A program made the translations under genes and the position numbers. Below are positions 26,872-35,389 of a DNA stretch of 64,000 nucleotides, piece after piece (within the stretch, counting starts at the first letter, position 1; every line of letters starts with the position of its first letter). The notes beneath the pieces are model-generated. The model was not told the origin of the DNA, searched no databases, and saw nothing but the letters and a program-made list of their open reading frames with translations. Source of the DNA: Bacillota bacterium (lineage in GTDB: Bacteria; Bacillota; Clostridia; Christensenellales; Aristaeellaceae); NCBI GenBank assembly GCA_023444095.1, contig JAEZRP010000022.1, forward strand, positions 248,001 through 312,000, given 5' to 3'.

Positions 26872-27370
26872 CCTGATCTCAACCTCCTGCCCATCCTTGA
26901 ACACGAACCGGATGCTGCCTTTTGCCGATACCCACACCCGATCCAACGTGCCATACCACAGCGTTTCGTCGAATTCTGTGATCAGGTCGGCCTTCCGAAG
27001 CGTCTGGAGGTACGTCATGATTTTGCTGCGTTTTGCAGCCATCTGGGTTTTCTGGGCCGTGGCTTCGTCAAGCTGCTGCCGGATTTCCACGCAGCGCGCT
27101 ATGTACTCCTCCTGATCCGGCGGGGGTCGCTGCATGAGTTCAGATACCACGCTGAGCTCGGCCTACAACTTGCCAATCTACTTTGACAGGCCGTCGAGTT
27201 CCTCCTGTCGATGGAGCGCCTTTTCACAGAGGTCGATGATTTCGGCCTTGCTGCTGACCACCCGGGTGACCGCCTGCACGAAGGCCGCCTGCATTTCCTC
27301 GGTATGCACCAGCGGCGTCTGGCAGAGCTTTTCATGTCGGTACTTCGCGTTGCATTGCCACACTACCTTA
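26872..27370 (-). pseudogene. Large serine recombinase, C-terminal remnant (copy 1)
   Basis: The frame reads through a recombinase zinc-ribbon remnant (VVWQCNAKYRHEKLCQTP), a coiled region, and the conserved tail VWVSAKGSIRFVFKDGQEVEIR. Two in-frame TAG codons (27178-27180 and 27163-27165) five codons apart interrupt it; both could be CAG-to-TAG changes. The catalytic N-terminal resolvase domain is absent, since upstream the frame runs into terminase sequence. The enzyme once integrated or excised a mobile element. A second tail copy lies at 33599-33856 on the same strand. Confidence 0.8.
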
Positions 27371-27697
27371 TTCCTCGCACTGAATCCAGCGGGAAATTGC
27401 CATCGCATACTGCTCGATGATCTGCGTCGGAACCAGCCGTGCGCATTCGCGCTCGTCCAGCCATTTCCACGTTTCCTCGTATACGCTCACGGCCAGCATG
27501 CTCTTGCCGTTCTTTTGCTGGGCGGTGAGAAACGCTTTGGGCGGCGGCATGGCCTGGCCCGTGAGATCGGCAGCGGCTCCGGTGAAATCCAGCACCGTCA
27601 GCTTGCGCTTGCCGGGGTTGCCGTCCGCGATGTTGTCGGCGAGCGCCTTTTTCTTGCGGCCAGCGCCGAAGCGCGCGCCGCCCTGTCCGTTTGCCAT
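27368..27697 (-). pseudogene. Phage terminase small subunit (P27 family), 3' truncated
   Basis: A 109-aa frame. The P27-family N-terminus GARFGAGRKKKALADNIADGNPGKRKL is clear, followed by an alpha-helical middle (EETWKWLDERECARLVPTQIIEQYAMAISRW). It stops at the junction with the recombinase remnant, short of the usual 140-160 aa, so it is probably cut by recombination. It would recognise phage DNA for packaging. The upstream HNH fragment at 28840-28944, same strand, is its usual phage neighbour. No large terminase is present. Confidence 0.78.
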
Positions 27698-27749
27698 GCC
27701 ATGCGCCCCTTTGATCGGAATATTATAAATTGTCATTTGCCGTTTTCCA

Positions 27750-27779
27750 TTGCATATCATTCCGATCATGTGATATACT
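27750..27779 (+). promoter_or_regulatory. Possible promoter for the Fic gene
   Basis: TTGCAT (27750-27755), 18 bp, TATACT (27774-27779). The transcript would start near 27786, just ahead of a G9 tract. Confidence 0.5.
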
Positions 27780-27799
27780 ATAAACGACGATTAACCTCC

Positions 27800-27808
27800 G
27801 GGGGGGGG
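27800..27808 (+). repeat. G9 homopolymer in the Fic ribosome binding region
   Basis: Nine consecutive G residues end 7 bases before the ATG at 27816 and follow CCTCC. The tract is the only candidate ribosome binding site. Confidence 0.85.
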
Positions 27809-27815
27809 CGATCAA

Positions 27816-28739
27816 ATGCCGTATATGTCTGTTGCCGAAGCTGCGGGGAAATGGAATCTTTCAGACCGCCGCGTTCGTTTGCTTTGCAGTCAGGGACTGA
27901 TAGATGGTGTCGTTCGGGAAGGCCGACAGTACCGTATTCCTGCGGACGCGCCGCGCCCGGCAGACGGGCGCTCAAACAGGGGGAAAGAGATTCCCGCAGC
28001 GTATGCGGCGCTGTTCCGCCGTATTGATGCGCTCAAAACGGAGCTTTCTAAGCGTCGCCCGCTGACGCAGGGCGAGGTGGAAGCGCTCCGGAAGGAATTC
28101 TTGATTGAGTTTACCTACAACTCGAACGCAATCGAAGGCAATACCCTGACTCTCCGAGAAACCGCAATGGTTCTTGAGGGCATGACCATTGACAAGAAGC
28201 CCCTCAAGGATCATCTGGAAGCGGTGGGTCACAGAGACGCCTTCGTATACATGGAAGAACTCGCTCGGCAGGGGACGTCCATCACCTCTCATGAGATCAG
28301 GGCGATCCATTCGCTGGTTCTCGGCGACCGCCCCGAAGACAAGGGGCGCTTCCGCCGTGTGCCGGTTCGCATTGCCGGAGCGTGCGCAATACCGGCAGAA
28401 CCTTTTCTGATCGAAGAAAAGCTGGAGGAATTGCTCAAAGGGGACAAGGCGCGCCAGACGAAGATGCACCCCATCGAGCGCATTGCGCTGTTCCACCTCG
28501 TCTTTGAAGGGATTCACCCGTTCATCGACGGCAACGGCAGGACGGGGCGGTTGCTGATGAATTTCGAGTTGATCCGGCAGGGCTATCCTACCATCGACGT
28601 CAAATTCGCCGACAGAAGGCTATACTACGACGCATTTGACGCTTATTATCGGGACGGCAGCGCGGATGCTATGGTGTTGCTGGTCGGGCGCTATGTGGCT
28701 GAGCGGCTGGATGAATATCTCCGAATCCTTGCGGAGTAA
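27816..28739 (+). CDS. Fic-domain protein with N-terminal helix-turn-helix
   Basis: A 307-aa protein. Residues 1-45 resemble a MerR/Xre-type DNA-binding head (MSVAEAAGKWNLSDRRVRLLCSQG). The Fic core has HPFIDGNGRTGRLL with catalytic H234 and D238. An inhibitory helix motif S-x-x-x-E-G lies at 103-108 (SNAIEG), so it is an autoinhibited Fic protein with the inhibitory helix N-terminal to the core. Such enzymes transfer AMP or another group to a protein hydroxyl. It sits between two phage fragments on the opposite strand and looks like inserted cargo. The target is unknown. Confidence 0.9.
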   Translation: MPYMSVAEAAGKWNLSDRRVRLLCSQGLIDGVVREGRQYRIPADAPRPADGRSNRGKEIPAAYAALFRRIDALKTELSKRRPLTQGEVEALRKEFLIEFTYNSNAIEGNTLTLRETAMVLEGMTIDKKPLKDHLEAVGHRDAFVYMEELARQGTSITSHEIRAIHSLVLGDRPEDKGRFRRVPVRIAGACAIPAEPFLIEEKLEELLKGDKARQTKMHPIERIALFHLVFEGIHPFIDGNGRTGRLLMNFELIRQGYPTIDVKFADRRLYYDAFDAYYRDGSADAMVLLVGRYVAERLDEYLRILAE

Positions 28740-28839
28740 GGCCATATACCCATTTTGAAAGCGCGAAAGTTCACGCGAAGGGGCGGCCCCGCTATGTTCG
28801 GAACGCAATTTTAAGATTTCTCTCCCCCTACCCCCGGCC

Positions 28840-28944
28840 TCAGCGCCTGGGAGGCGACCATCGCCCGCCCTCGCGGGCCGTGATGCGGGAATGGCATTCC
28901 TTGCAGAGCGCCATCAGGTTCGCATCTTCGTGGGTGCCGTCGCG
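28840..28944 (-). pseudogene. Phage HNH endonuclease, C-terminal fragment
   Basis: About 34 codons reading DGTHEDANLMALCKECHSR followed by ITAREGG and a stop. This is the C-terminal HNH zinc-knuckle part that usually precedes phage terminase genes. No start or N-terminal half is found. Its strand and place match the truncated terminase gene, with the Fic gene lying between them. Confidence 0.7.
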
Positions 28945-29028
28945 CGTTATTTCATGTCAATTACTTGGGCTAATTTTCATCCTCCTTTGCCACTGGTTGC
29001 ATCATTGCATGGAGTCCAAAATGGAAAT

Positions 29029-29062
29029 AACGGCACATCCCGCGATGGAATGTGCCGTTTTC
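29029..29062. repeat. Hairpin repeat (copy B of 26820-26854)
   Basis: AACGGCACATCCC and GAATGTGCCGTTTT arms match copy A except for a few bases. It works as a terminator-like hairpin and, with copy A, brackets the recombinase-terminase-Fic-HNH block. Confidence 0.75.
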
Positions 29063-29158
29063 ATATGCGTTCGTTCTACTGAGTCTCACTGTGCTTCATG
29101 GAAGGAACTGTTTTTCACTTACGGATCTCTACGTTCCGTGTAAAATTTCACTTCCACA

Positions 29159-29212
29159 TTGACATTTTTCGATTTGGAGCATACAATGACCATATCAGGA
29201 ATTTTCGATATG
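29159..29212 (+). promoter_or_regulatory. arsR promoter and candidate ArsR operator
   Basis: TTGACA (29159-29164), 17 bp, TACAAT (29182-29187). Over the start lies the inverted repeat CATATC-N10-GATATG (29191-29196 with 29207-29212), a plausible ArsR site. The -10 overlaps the first in-frame ATG (29186), so translation from 29210 fits better. Confidence 0.65.
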
Positions 29213-29542
29213 GAGAGTGCGATCGTGGAGACGATTTATGAGAAAAACGCGAAGGTTTTCAAAGCCTTCTGCGATGAGAGACGGCTGCGCATCCTGGAGC
29301 TTCTGCAAGGTGGTGAGAAATGTACCTGCGTGCTGATCGAGGAAATGGATATGCCCCAGTCCTCGCTCAGTTACCACATGAAGGTTCTGTGCGAGTCGGG
29401 CGTCGTGGAGGGGCGTCAGGATGGAAAATGGACCCACTACCACATTAGTGAGAAGGGCAGCCTTTGGGCAATGAAACTACTGAAAGAACTCACGGCACTC
29501 AAACCATCTCAAGAGAACAGCACCGCGTGTTGCGAAAGATAA
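29210..29542 (+). CDS. arsR: ArsR-family metalloregulator
   Basis: A 110-aa winged-helix repressor (FKAFCDERRLRILELLQ...SSLSYHMKVLCESGVVEGR). The metal-sensing CxC pair is C38-C40 (KCTCVL), the classical As(III) site at the recognition helix, and further cysteines lie at the C-terminus (TACCER). ATG 29210 has AGGA at 29197-29200; ATG 29186 would lie upstream of the predicted transcript start. It heads the arsenic operon and should release its operator when arsenite binds. Confidence 0.9.
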   Translation: MESAIVETIYEKNAKVFKAFCDERRLRILELLQGGEKCTCVLIEEMDMPQSSLSYHMKVLCESGVVEGRQDGKWTHYHISEKGSLWAMKLLKELTALKPSQENSTACCER

Positions 29543-29603
29543 CAGTACTTGCAGGCGATCGTTGCAAAGATCCTTTGATTGAATATGGAAAGCGGGAATC
29601 CAA

Positions 29604-30617
29604 ATGCAGGTCCTTAGGTCCGTCTGGGATTTCTTTCAGAATCAAATCCTTGGCATGAAGTGGCTGGACGCGCTCATCGGAAGCGTTCTTTCCACAGTCG
29701 GCCTTGACACGTCAAACCGTTGGGTCGGAAGCGCGCGGTTCTTTCTCTATGATGTGATCAAGATCACGGTGCTTCTGTGCTTCCTGATCTTCCTCATCAG
29801 TTACATTCAGAGCTATTTTCCGCCGGAACGGAGCAAGAAGATTCTCAGCCGGTTTCACGGGATATGGGCAAACTGCATCGCGGCGCTGCTCGGTACGGTG
29901 ACGCCGTTCTGCTCCTGCTCATCCATTCCGCTCTTCATCGGCTTCACCTCGGCAGGCCTGCCGCTGGGGGTCACGTTCTCGTTTTTGATTTCCTCGCCGA
30001 TGGTGGACCTCGGTTCGCTGCTCCTTTTAATGAGCATTTTCGGCGCGAAGGTCGCGATCATCTATGTCGTGGTTGGACTCGTGGTCGCTGTGGTCGGCGG
30101 TTCGCTCATTGAAAAGCTTCGTATGGAGAAGCACGTGGAGAGCTTTATCTTCACCACGAGCGGCGTGGACATCGAATCGCCGGACCTCACGAAGCGGGAC
30201 CGGGTTCAATACGCAAAGGAGCAGATGCTCTCGACCTTCAAAAAGGTGTTCCCTTACATCCTGATTGGCGTTGGCGTTGGCGCGGTGATCCACAACTGGA
30301 TACCGGAGGAGTGGATTGCGGCGGTGCTTGGAAGCGACAATCCCTTCGGCGTGGTACTGGCGACGGTGATCGGCATCCCGATGTATGCGGACATTTTCGG
30401 CACCATCCCCATCGCCGAAGCGCTGCTCGGAAAAGGAGCGCTGCTTGGCACTGTGCTTGCCTTCATGATGGCAGTCACGACGCTTTCGCTGCCCTCGATG
30501 ATTATGCTCCGCAAAGCGGTGAAGCCGAAGCTGCTCGCGCTGTTCATCGCAATTTGCACAGTCGGAATCATCATCGTCGGCTACTTCTTCAATATGGCAC
30601 AGGGATTCATTCTGTAG
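29604..30617 (+). CDS. ArsP/SO_0444-family permease
   Basis: A 337-aa membrane protein of the COG0701 permease family with 8-10 helices. The hallmark TPFCSCSSIPLFIGF in the membrane carries the C-x-C motif, repeated in the second half as GIPMYADIFGTIPIAEALL. Family members export organoarsenicals, arsenite or other metals. The place after arsR and before the cysteine-rich ferredoxin protein suggests an arsenic-related substrate; trivalent organoarsenical export is a guess. The start at 29604 has a modest GCGGGA site. Confidence 0.85.
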   Translation: MQVLRSVWDFFQNQILGMKWLDALIGSVLSTVGLDTSNRWVGSARFFLYDVIKITVLLCFLIFLISYIQSYFPPERSKKILSRFHGIWANCIAALLGTVTPFCSCSSIPLFIGFTSAGLPLGVTFSFLISSPMVDLGSLLLLMSIFGAKVAIIYVVVGLVVAVVGGSLIEKLRMEKHVESFIFTTSGVDIESPDLTKRDRVQYAKEQMLSTFKKVFPYILIGVGVGAVIHNWIPEEWIAAVLGSDNPFGVVLATVIGIPMYADIFGTIPIAEALLGKGALLGTVLAFMMAVTTLSLPSMIMLRKAVKPKLLALFIAICTVGIIIVGYFFNMAQGFIL

Positions 30618-30628
30618 GAGGCGCTCAT

Positions 30629-31387
30629 ATGGCAAAGACATGGTATCCTGTTGTCGACTACTCAACCTGTATGGAATGTGGAACTTGCGTTGAAAAATGT
30701 CCCCATGGCGTCTATGACACGCGCAAAGCGCCGACGCCCGTCGTCTTGAACCCCTTAGAGTGCGTCGACCACTGCCATGGCTGTGGCAACCGCTGCCCGG
30801 TCGGCGCGATCACCTACGTGGGCGATGACACCGGCTGGGTGCCTCCCAACGGAAAGCAGGAAGCCGAATCGGACGCCAGCCCCTGCGGGTGCTGCGAAAC
30901 GCCCGATCAGCAAGTCGTTGTCGAATACCTTTATCTCGATTTAAACACCTGCGACCGCTGCATCGGGACGGATCACGTGCTTGACGAAGTCATGATGGTG
31001 TTGACGCCCGCCTTGAAGCTCGCCGGGTTCGATGTCGAGTACAAAAAGGTCGAGATGGCGACGGCGGAACTCGCGGGGCAATACCGTTTCCTTTCGTCGC
31101 CGACCATTCGTGTCAACGGGCGGGATATCTGCGATACTGTGGCGGAAAGCCGCTGCGGGTGTTGCGGCGAAATCAGCGGAACGGATGTAGACTGCCGTGT
31201 GTTTGAGTATGGCGGACAATCCTATGAAGTACCGCCCAAGGAAATGCTTGCAGGGTCCGTTCTCAGGGCCGTATTTGGGAATGAAGGCGGATGCGCTTGC
31301 GGGGAATACGCGCTGCCAGAGAATCTTAAAGCCTTCTTCGAGGGGAAAGGCCGCAAATCCTGCTCGTGCGGAGGGAACTGTTGCTGA
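30629..31387 (+). CDS. Two-cluster ferredoxin fused to a DUF2703 domain, cysteine-rich
   Basis: A 252-aa protein with 24 cysteines. Residues 11-60 hold two 4Fe-4S motifs (C14, C17, C20, C24 and C45, C49, C52, C56). Residues about 95-200 form a DUF2703 domain, thioredoxin-like in outline (VVEYLYLDLNTCDRC, then FLSSPTIRVNG). Cysteine pairs CGCC at 86-89 and 176-179 and a terminal CSCGGNCC add metal-binding potential. TAGGAGG precedes the ATG, 11 bases after the permease gene. It may pass electrons to, or hold, thiol-seeking metalloids (inference). I know of no assigned function. Confidence 0.85.
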   Translation: MAKTWYPVVDYSTCMECGTCVEKCPHGVYDTRKAPTPVVLNPLECVDHCHGCGNRCPVGAITYVGDDTGWVPPNGKQEAESDASPCGCCETPDQQVVVEYLYLDLNTCDRCIGTDHVLDEVMMVLTPALKLAGFDVEYKKVEMATAELAGQYRFLSSPTIRVNGRDICDTVAESRCGCCGEISGTDVDCRVFEYGGQSYEVPPKEMLAGSVLRAVFGNEGGCACGEYALPENLKAFFEGKGRKSCSCGGNCC

Positions 31388-31491
31388 TCGGAGTGGCTCG
31401 AACGATTTCCGCTCTCTTTACACCGGTTGTGGGGAAGCCCGCGACGATGCTCAAGGATCATTATAGCAGTATCATATAGGAGGGAATCATC

Positions 31492-31842
31492 ATGGCATTA
31501 TTTGGAAAGAAAACAACAAAGGGGCAATCGTCCTGTTGCTGCGGCGGGAACTGCGACGCCGAGTGCATGGCGAAGGCGGAGACCGCCAAGTCGGAAGGAG
31601 CCTCTGTCAAGGTACTGGGCAGTGGCTGCGCGAAGTGCAACCAGTTGGAGGCTGCGACGAAGGCAGCACTCGAACAACTCGGCATGGATACCACGATCGA
31701 TCACGTAACGGATTTCGCGCAGATCGCGGCTTACGGCGTGATGTCCACGCCGGCGCTGGTGGTGGACGGCAAGGTCGTTTCTTACGGCAAGGTGCTGAAA
31801 ACCGAGGAGGTCGCGGCGATTCTCAAGAAGGTCAGGGGATGA
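31492..31842 (+). CDS. Small thioredoxin-like protein with cysteine-rich leader
   Basis: A 116-aa protein of the redox-active disulfide/thioredoxin-fold type. The active site is C46-A-K-C49 (SGCAKCNQLE) and the cis-proline region is MSTPALVVDGK. An N-terminal extension with CCCGGNCDAEC adds five cysteines. TAGGAGGG precedes the ATG. In this operon it is a natural electron donor for ArsC or partner of the DUF2703 protein. The 104-base gap before it has no clear terminator. Confidence 0.85.
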   Translation: MALFGKKTTKGQSSCCCGGNCDAECMAKAETAKSEGASVKVLGSGCAKCNQLEAATKAALEQLGMDTTIDHVTDFAQIAAYGVMSTPALVVDGKVVSYGKVLKTEEVAAILKKVRG

Positions 31843-31847
31843 CCATA

Positions 31848-32051
31848 ATGAAAGCGTACATCGACAAGAGGAAATGCGCCTCCGACAACCGTATCTGCAA
31901 ACCGCTCAAGGAATGCCCGGCCGGAGCGATCCAGTGGATCGAGGATGAGGAGGAACCGCTTGGCTCCCGAACCGAGATCGATCCAGAGAAGTGCACCGGG
32001 TGTGGAATCTGCGTGCCGCTGTGCTGTGGGAACTGCATTGAAGTGAGGTGA
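31848..32051 (+). CDS. Small ferredoxin-type 4Fe-4S protein
   Basis: A 67-aa protein. The second half has a normal cluster motif (CTGCGICVPLC) and the first half an irregular one (C-x6-C-x5-CP). The start is ATG 31848 with AGGGG at 31834-31838; an ATG at 31839 overlapping the previous stop is also in frame but has no spacing to that site. It is tightly placed between the thioredoxin and acr3, so it belongs to the arsenic operon's redox set. Confidence 0.82.
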   Translation: MKAYIDKRKCASDNRICKPLKECPAGAIQWIEDEEEPLGSRTEIDPEKCTGCGICVPLCCGNCIEVR

Positions 32052-32057
32052 ACGAGG

Positions 32058-33096
<1,039 letters not shown>

Positions 33097-33104
<8 letters not shown>

Positions 33105-33516
33105 ACCAAAGGTTGCCTTTCTCTGCGTGCACAACAGCTGCCGCAGTCAGATCGCCGAAGCCCTCGGAAAGCACTTGGCCGGAGACGTTTTTGAAAGCTA
33201 TTCCGCCGGAACCGAACAGAAGGACCGCATCAACCCGGACGCCGTGCGTCTGATGAAGAGTCTCTACGGAATCGATCTGGAAGCGACCCAGCGGCCTAAG
33301 CTGCTCGCGGAACTGCCGCCCGTCGATATCGTCGTAACGATGGGATGCAATGTCGCATGTCCTTATCTTCCCTGCAAACGCCGGGAGGACTGGGGGCTTC
33401 CCGACCCCACAGGAAAAAGCGATGAGGAGTTCCTCAAGGTCATTCGGGGAATCGAAGGGAAGATCGTCCGACTGCGAGAGAGCCTCAAACCCTCGCAAGC
33501 GAACAGTCCGGAGTAA
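33097..33516 (+). CDS. arsC: Arsenate reductase, thioredoxin-coupled (LMW-PTP fold)
   Basis: A 139-aa reductase with the P-loop CVHNSCR (C10, C15, R16) and two further redox cysteines in GCNVACPYLPC (C84, C88, with C93 nearby), the S. aureus ArsC type. It reduces arsenate to arsenite for Acr3 and hands the disulfide to thioredoxin, here probably the CAKC protein upstream. The stop is followed by a strong terminator, so it ends the operon. Confidence 0.94.
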
Positions 33517-33550
33517 AGCCTGAAGTCAGTATAATCAGCATTCATTGAAA

Positions 33551-33584
33551 TTGCAGTGGCCGCCTAGGAAGGCGGCCACTGCAA
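33551..33584 (+). terminator. Terminator of the arsenic operon
   Basis: A perfect 15-bp stem (33551-33565 with 33570-33584), 4-base loop, then ATACCTTT. Confidence 0.8.
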
Positions 33585-33598
33585 ATACCTTTATACTA

Positions 33599-33856
33599 CC
33601 TGATCTCAACATCCTGCCCCTCCTTGAACACGAACCGGATGCTTCCTTTTGCCGATACCCACACCCGCTCCACCGTGCCATACCACAGCTCGTCGAATTC
33701 GGTGATCCGGTCGGCCTTTCGAAGCGTCTGGAGATACGTCATGATCTTGCTGCGCTTGGCGGTCATCCGGGTTTTCTGGGCCATGGCTTCGTCAAGCTGC
33801 TGGATTACCATGCAGCGCGCCACGTATTCCTCCTGATCCGGCTCTGGCCGCCGCAT
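33599..33856 (-). pseudogene. Large serine recombinase, C-terminal remnant (copy 2)
   Basis: About 86 codons ending in VWVSAKGSIRFVFKEGQDVEIR. Close to copy 1 in protein and DNA but with several changes and two small gaps, so it is not a fresh duplication. Only the tail remains. It lies on the same strand as copy 1 and closes the far side of the Fic/arsenic segment. Confidence 0.8.
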
Positions 33857-33865
33857 GAGCGCGAA

Positions 33866-34246
33866 TCATGCTGATCGCTCACCTGTCATTATGAATTGAA
33901 TCAGTTTTTCAGCATCGTCAAATTCATCATAGTCACCATAGATGCCATCACGATGATATACGATTCCATTCTTTTCATTTCTCTCCAAGCATTTCAGGAG
34001 TTCGTCTTCTCCGTATCGTTTGATAAACAAGCTAAATCCATACGGTTTTATTTTCTGAAGTATCCCTTTTTGGCAGATTTCTTCGCATTCATAGCAATGG
34101 CTCAACTGTTTCTCCAGTGAGCATAGGCGATTTTCACAACCTTCATATCCGGGGCAATCACCGGAATTACAACCGCCGCAGTTGAAGTTCTCTGTGCACA
34201 AACAGCATGCCAACCCGCATCTGGCAATCCCCAGTTCCCGTTTCAT
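33866..34246 (-). CDS. DUF3795 cysteine-rich protein
   Basis: A 126-aa protein with many cysteines in its first half (GLACCLCTENFNCGGCNSGDC, then CENRLCSLE...CYECEEICQKG), the DUF3795 pattern and probably a zinc or iron-sulfur site. No activity is established. ATG 34246 has GGAGGAG before it, so a longer in-frame opening is rejected. Composition is AT-richer than the core genome, which fits the island. Confidence 0.8.
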   Translation of the reverse strand: MKRELGIARCGLACCLCTENFNCGGCNSGDCPGYEGCENRLCSLEKQLSHCYECEEICQKGILQKIKPYGFSLFIKRYGEDELLKCLERNEKNGIVYHRDGIYGDYDEFDDAEKLIQFIMTGERSA

Positions 34247-34356
34247 TCGTTTTCTCCTCCGCATACAGATTCCGATTAACGTGCCTGGTAAGCGAGGATA
34301 TCCAAGCATCTACGCCCTGTCAGATAGGACGGAACCGCTGATATTACGGCCCATGC

Positions 34357-35145
34357 TTAAATCAGCCTGTCTTTGCGACGGCTCGCCGTCAGAAAGCGCC
34401 ATGCCGCCTTTCTATTTGTCAGCCAGGCGATCAGGGCATCGTTTTTGGTGTTGCGGAGGATTCTCGGGATCATGAATTTGGCGACCGTTTCGGGTTTGTC
34501 CGCCAATATATTGAACACCCTTTTAAACCGATCGTTCGAGAGAACTTCGGACGTTTCTCCGTCCGGCGCCTTCGTGATGAAGTCTGTCAGCATCATGCCG
34601 GGCGATAATCTGCCCGCGATCACACCCGTACCCTCCAGTTCCTTGGCAAGCCCTTTCATGAAGTACCTTAACGCGCGCTTGGTGGTCCCATACAGGATTG
34701 TTTTGGGCTGGATCATTCCGTCGGAACCCAGGCCCTCCATGCTGTATACCGCCCCATGCCCTTGCCGGATCATCCCCGCCGCCGCGATCTGTGCGCCGAA
34801 TATCATGCCGGTGATATTCGTCCTGATCACATTTTCGGTGTAAGGCTCGCCCGTCTCCCACGAGAACGCGTGCGGCACGTTTTGCCCCGCGTTGTTCAAC
34901 CAAATATCAATTGTCTTCCATTTCGCCAAAGATGCGCCCCAGAGGTTTTGCAAACTTGCTTTTTGCTGTACATTGCATGGGACATAGATGTACTTCCCCC
35001 GAAAGGGCAATAGCTCGGCCTCAACTGATTCAGGCAGCGCCTCGCCCCTTCCGGATAACGTAACATTGCATCCGGCCCGCAGAAACTCCGTTGCCATGGC
35101 AAAGCCAATGCCGCGCGTGCTTCCTGTGATCACAACATTTTTCAT
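34357..35145 (-). CDS. Short-chain dehydrogenase/reductase
   Basis: A 262-aa classical SDR. The cofactor motif is TGSTRGIGFAMA, NNAG follows in DIWLNNAGQNV, and the catalytic Y-x-x-x-K is YGTTKRAL with the serine in VYSMEGLGSDG. The RG after the first glycines suggests NADPH. The substrate is unknown. The 110-base gap to the DUF3795 gene contains no terminator that I can see. Confidence 0.85.
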   Translation of the reverse strand: MKNVVITGSTRGIGFAMATEFLRAGCNVTLSGRGEALPESVEAELLPFRGKYIYVPCNVQQKASLQNLWGASLAKWKTIDIWLNNAGQNVPHAFSWETGEPYTENVIRTNITGMIFGAQIAAAGMIRQGHGAVYSMEGLGSDGMIQPKTILYGTTKRALRYFMKGLAKELEGTGVIAGRLSPGMMLTDFITKAPDGETSEVLSNDRFKRVFNILADKPETVAKFMIPRILRNTKNDALIAWLTNRKAAWRFLTASRRKDRLI

Positions 35146-35192
35146 ATGAATCCTCCGACGCCGCCGAATGAAATCCGCACCCTGTTGTTCCC

Positions 35193-35221
35193 ATTTTACA
35201 CAGAACGATCGGCATAAACAA
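35193..35221 (-). promoter_or_regulatory. Promoter for the SDR gene
   Basis: Minus strand TTGTTT (35221-35216), 17 bp, TAAAAT (35198-35193). Confidence 0.6.
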
Positions 35222-35389
35222 TGAAAAAAGTCTGAACTTTTGTCCGGGACATCGATCGTCTTGTAACAAGTTCGCCCACGCCGCAAGGGTCCAAAACAAC
35301 GCATACTCCGCCCCAGAATTTTCCAGATTAAAGGTATCCTTCGGCGGAAATACTGAAATGGAATTATTTCGGTGAAAGGACGATCCGAT

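Noticed and set aside
29186..29209. Earlier arsR start at 29186
   Set aside because: The best promoter's -10 overlaps this ATG, so the transcript should begin after it.
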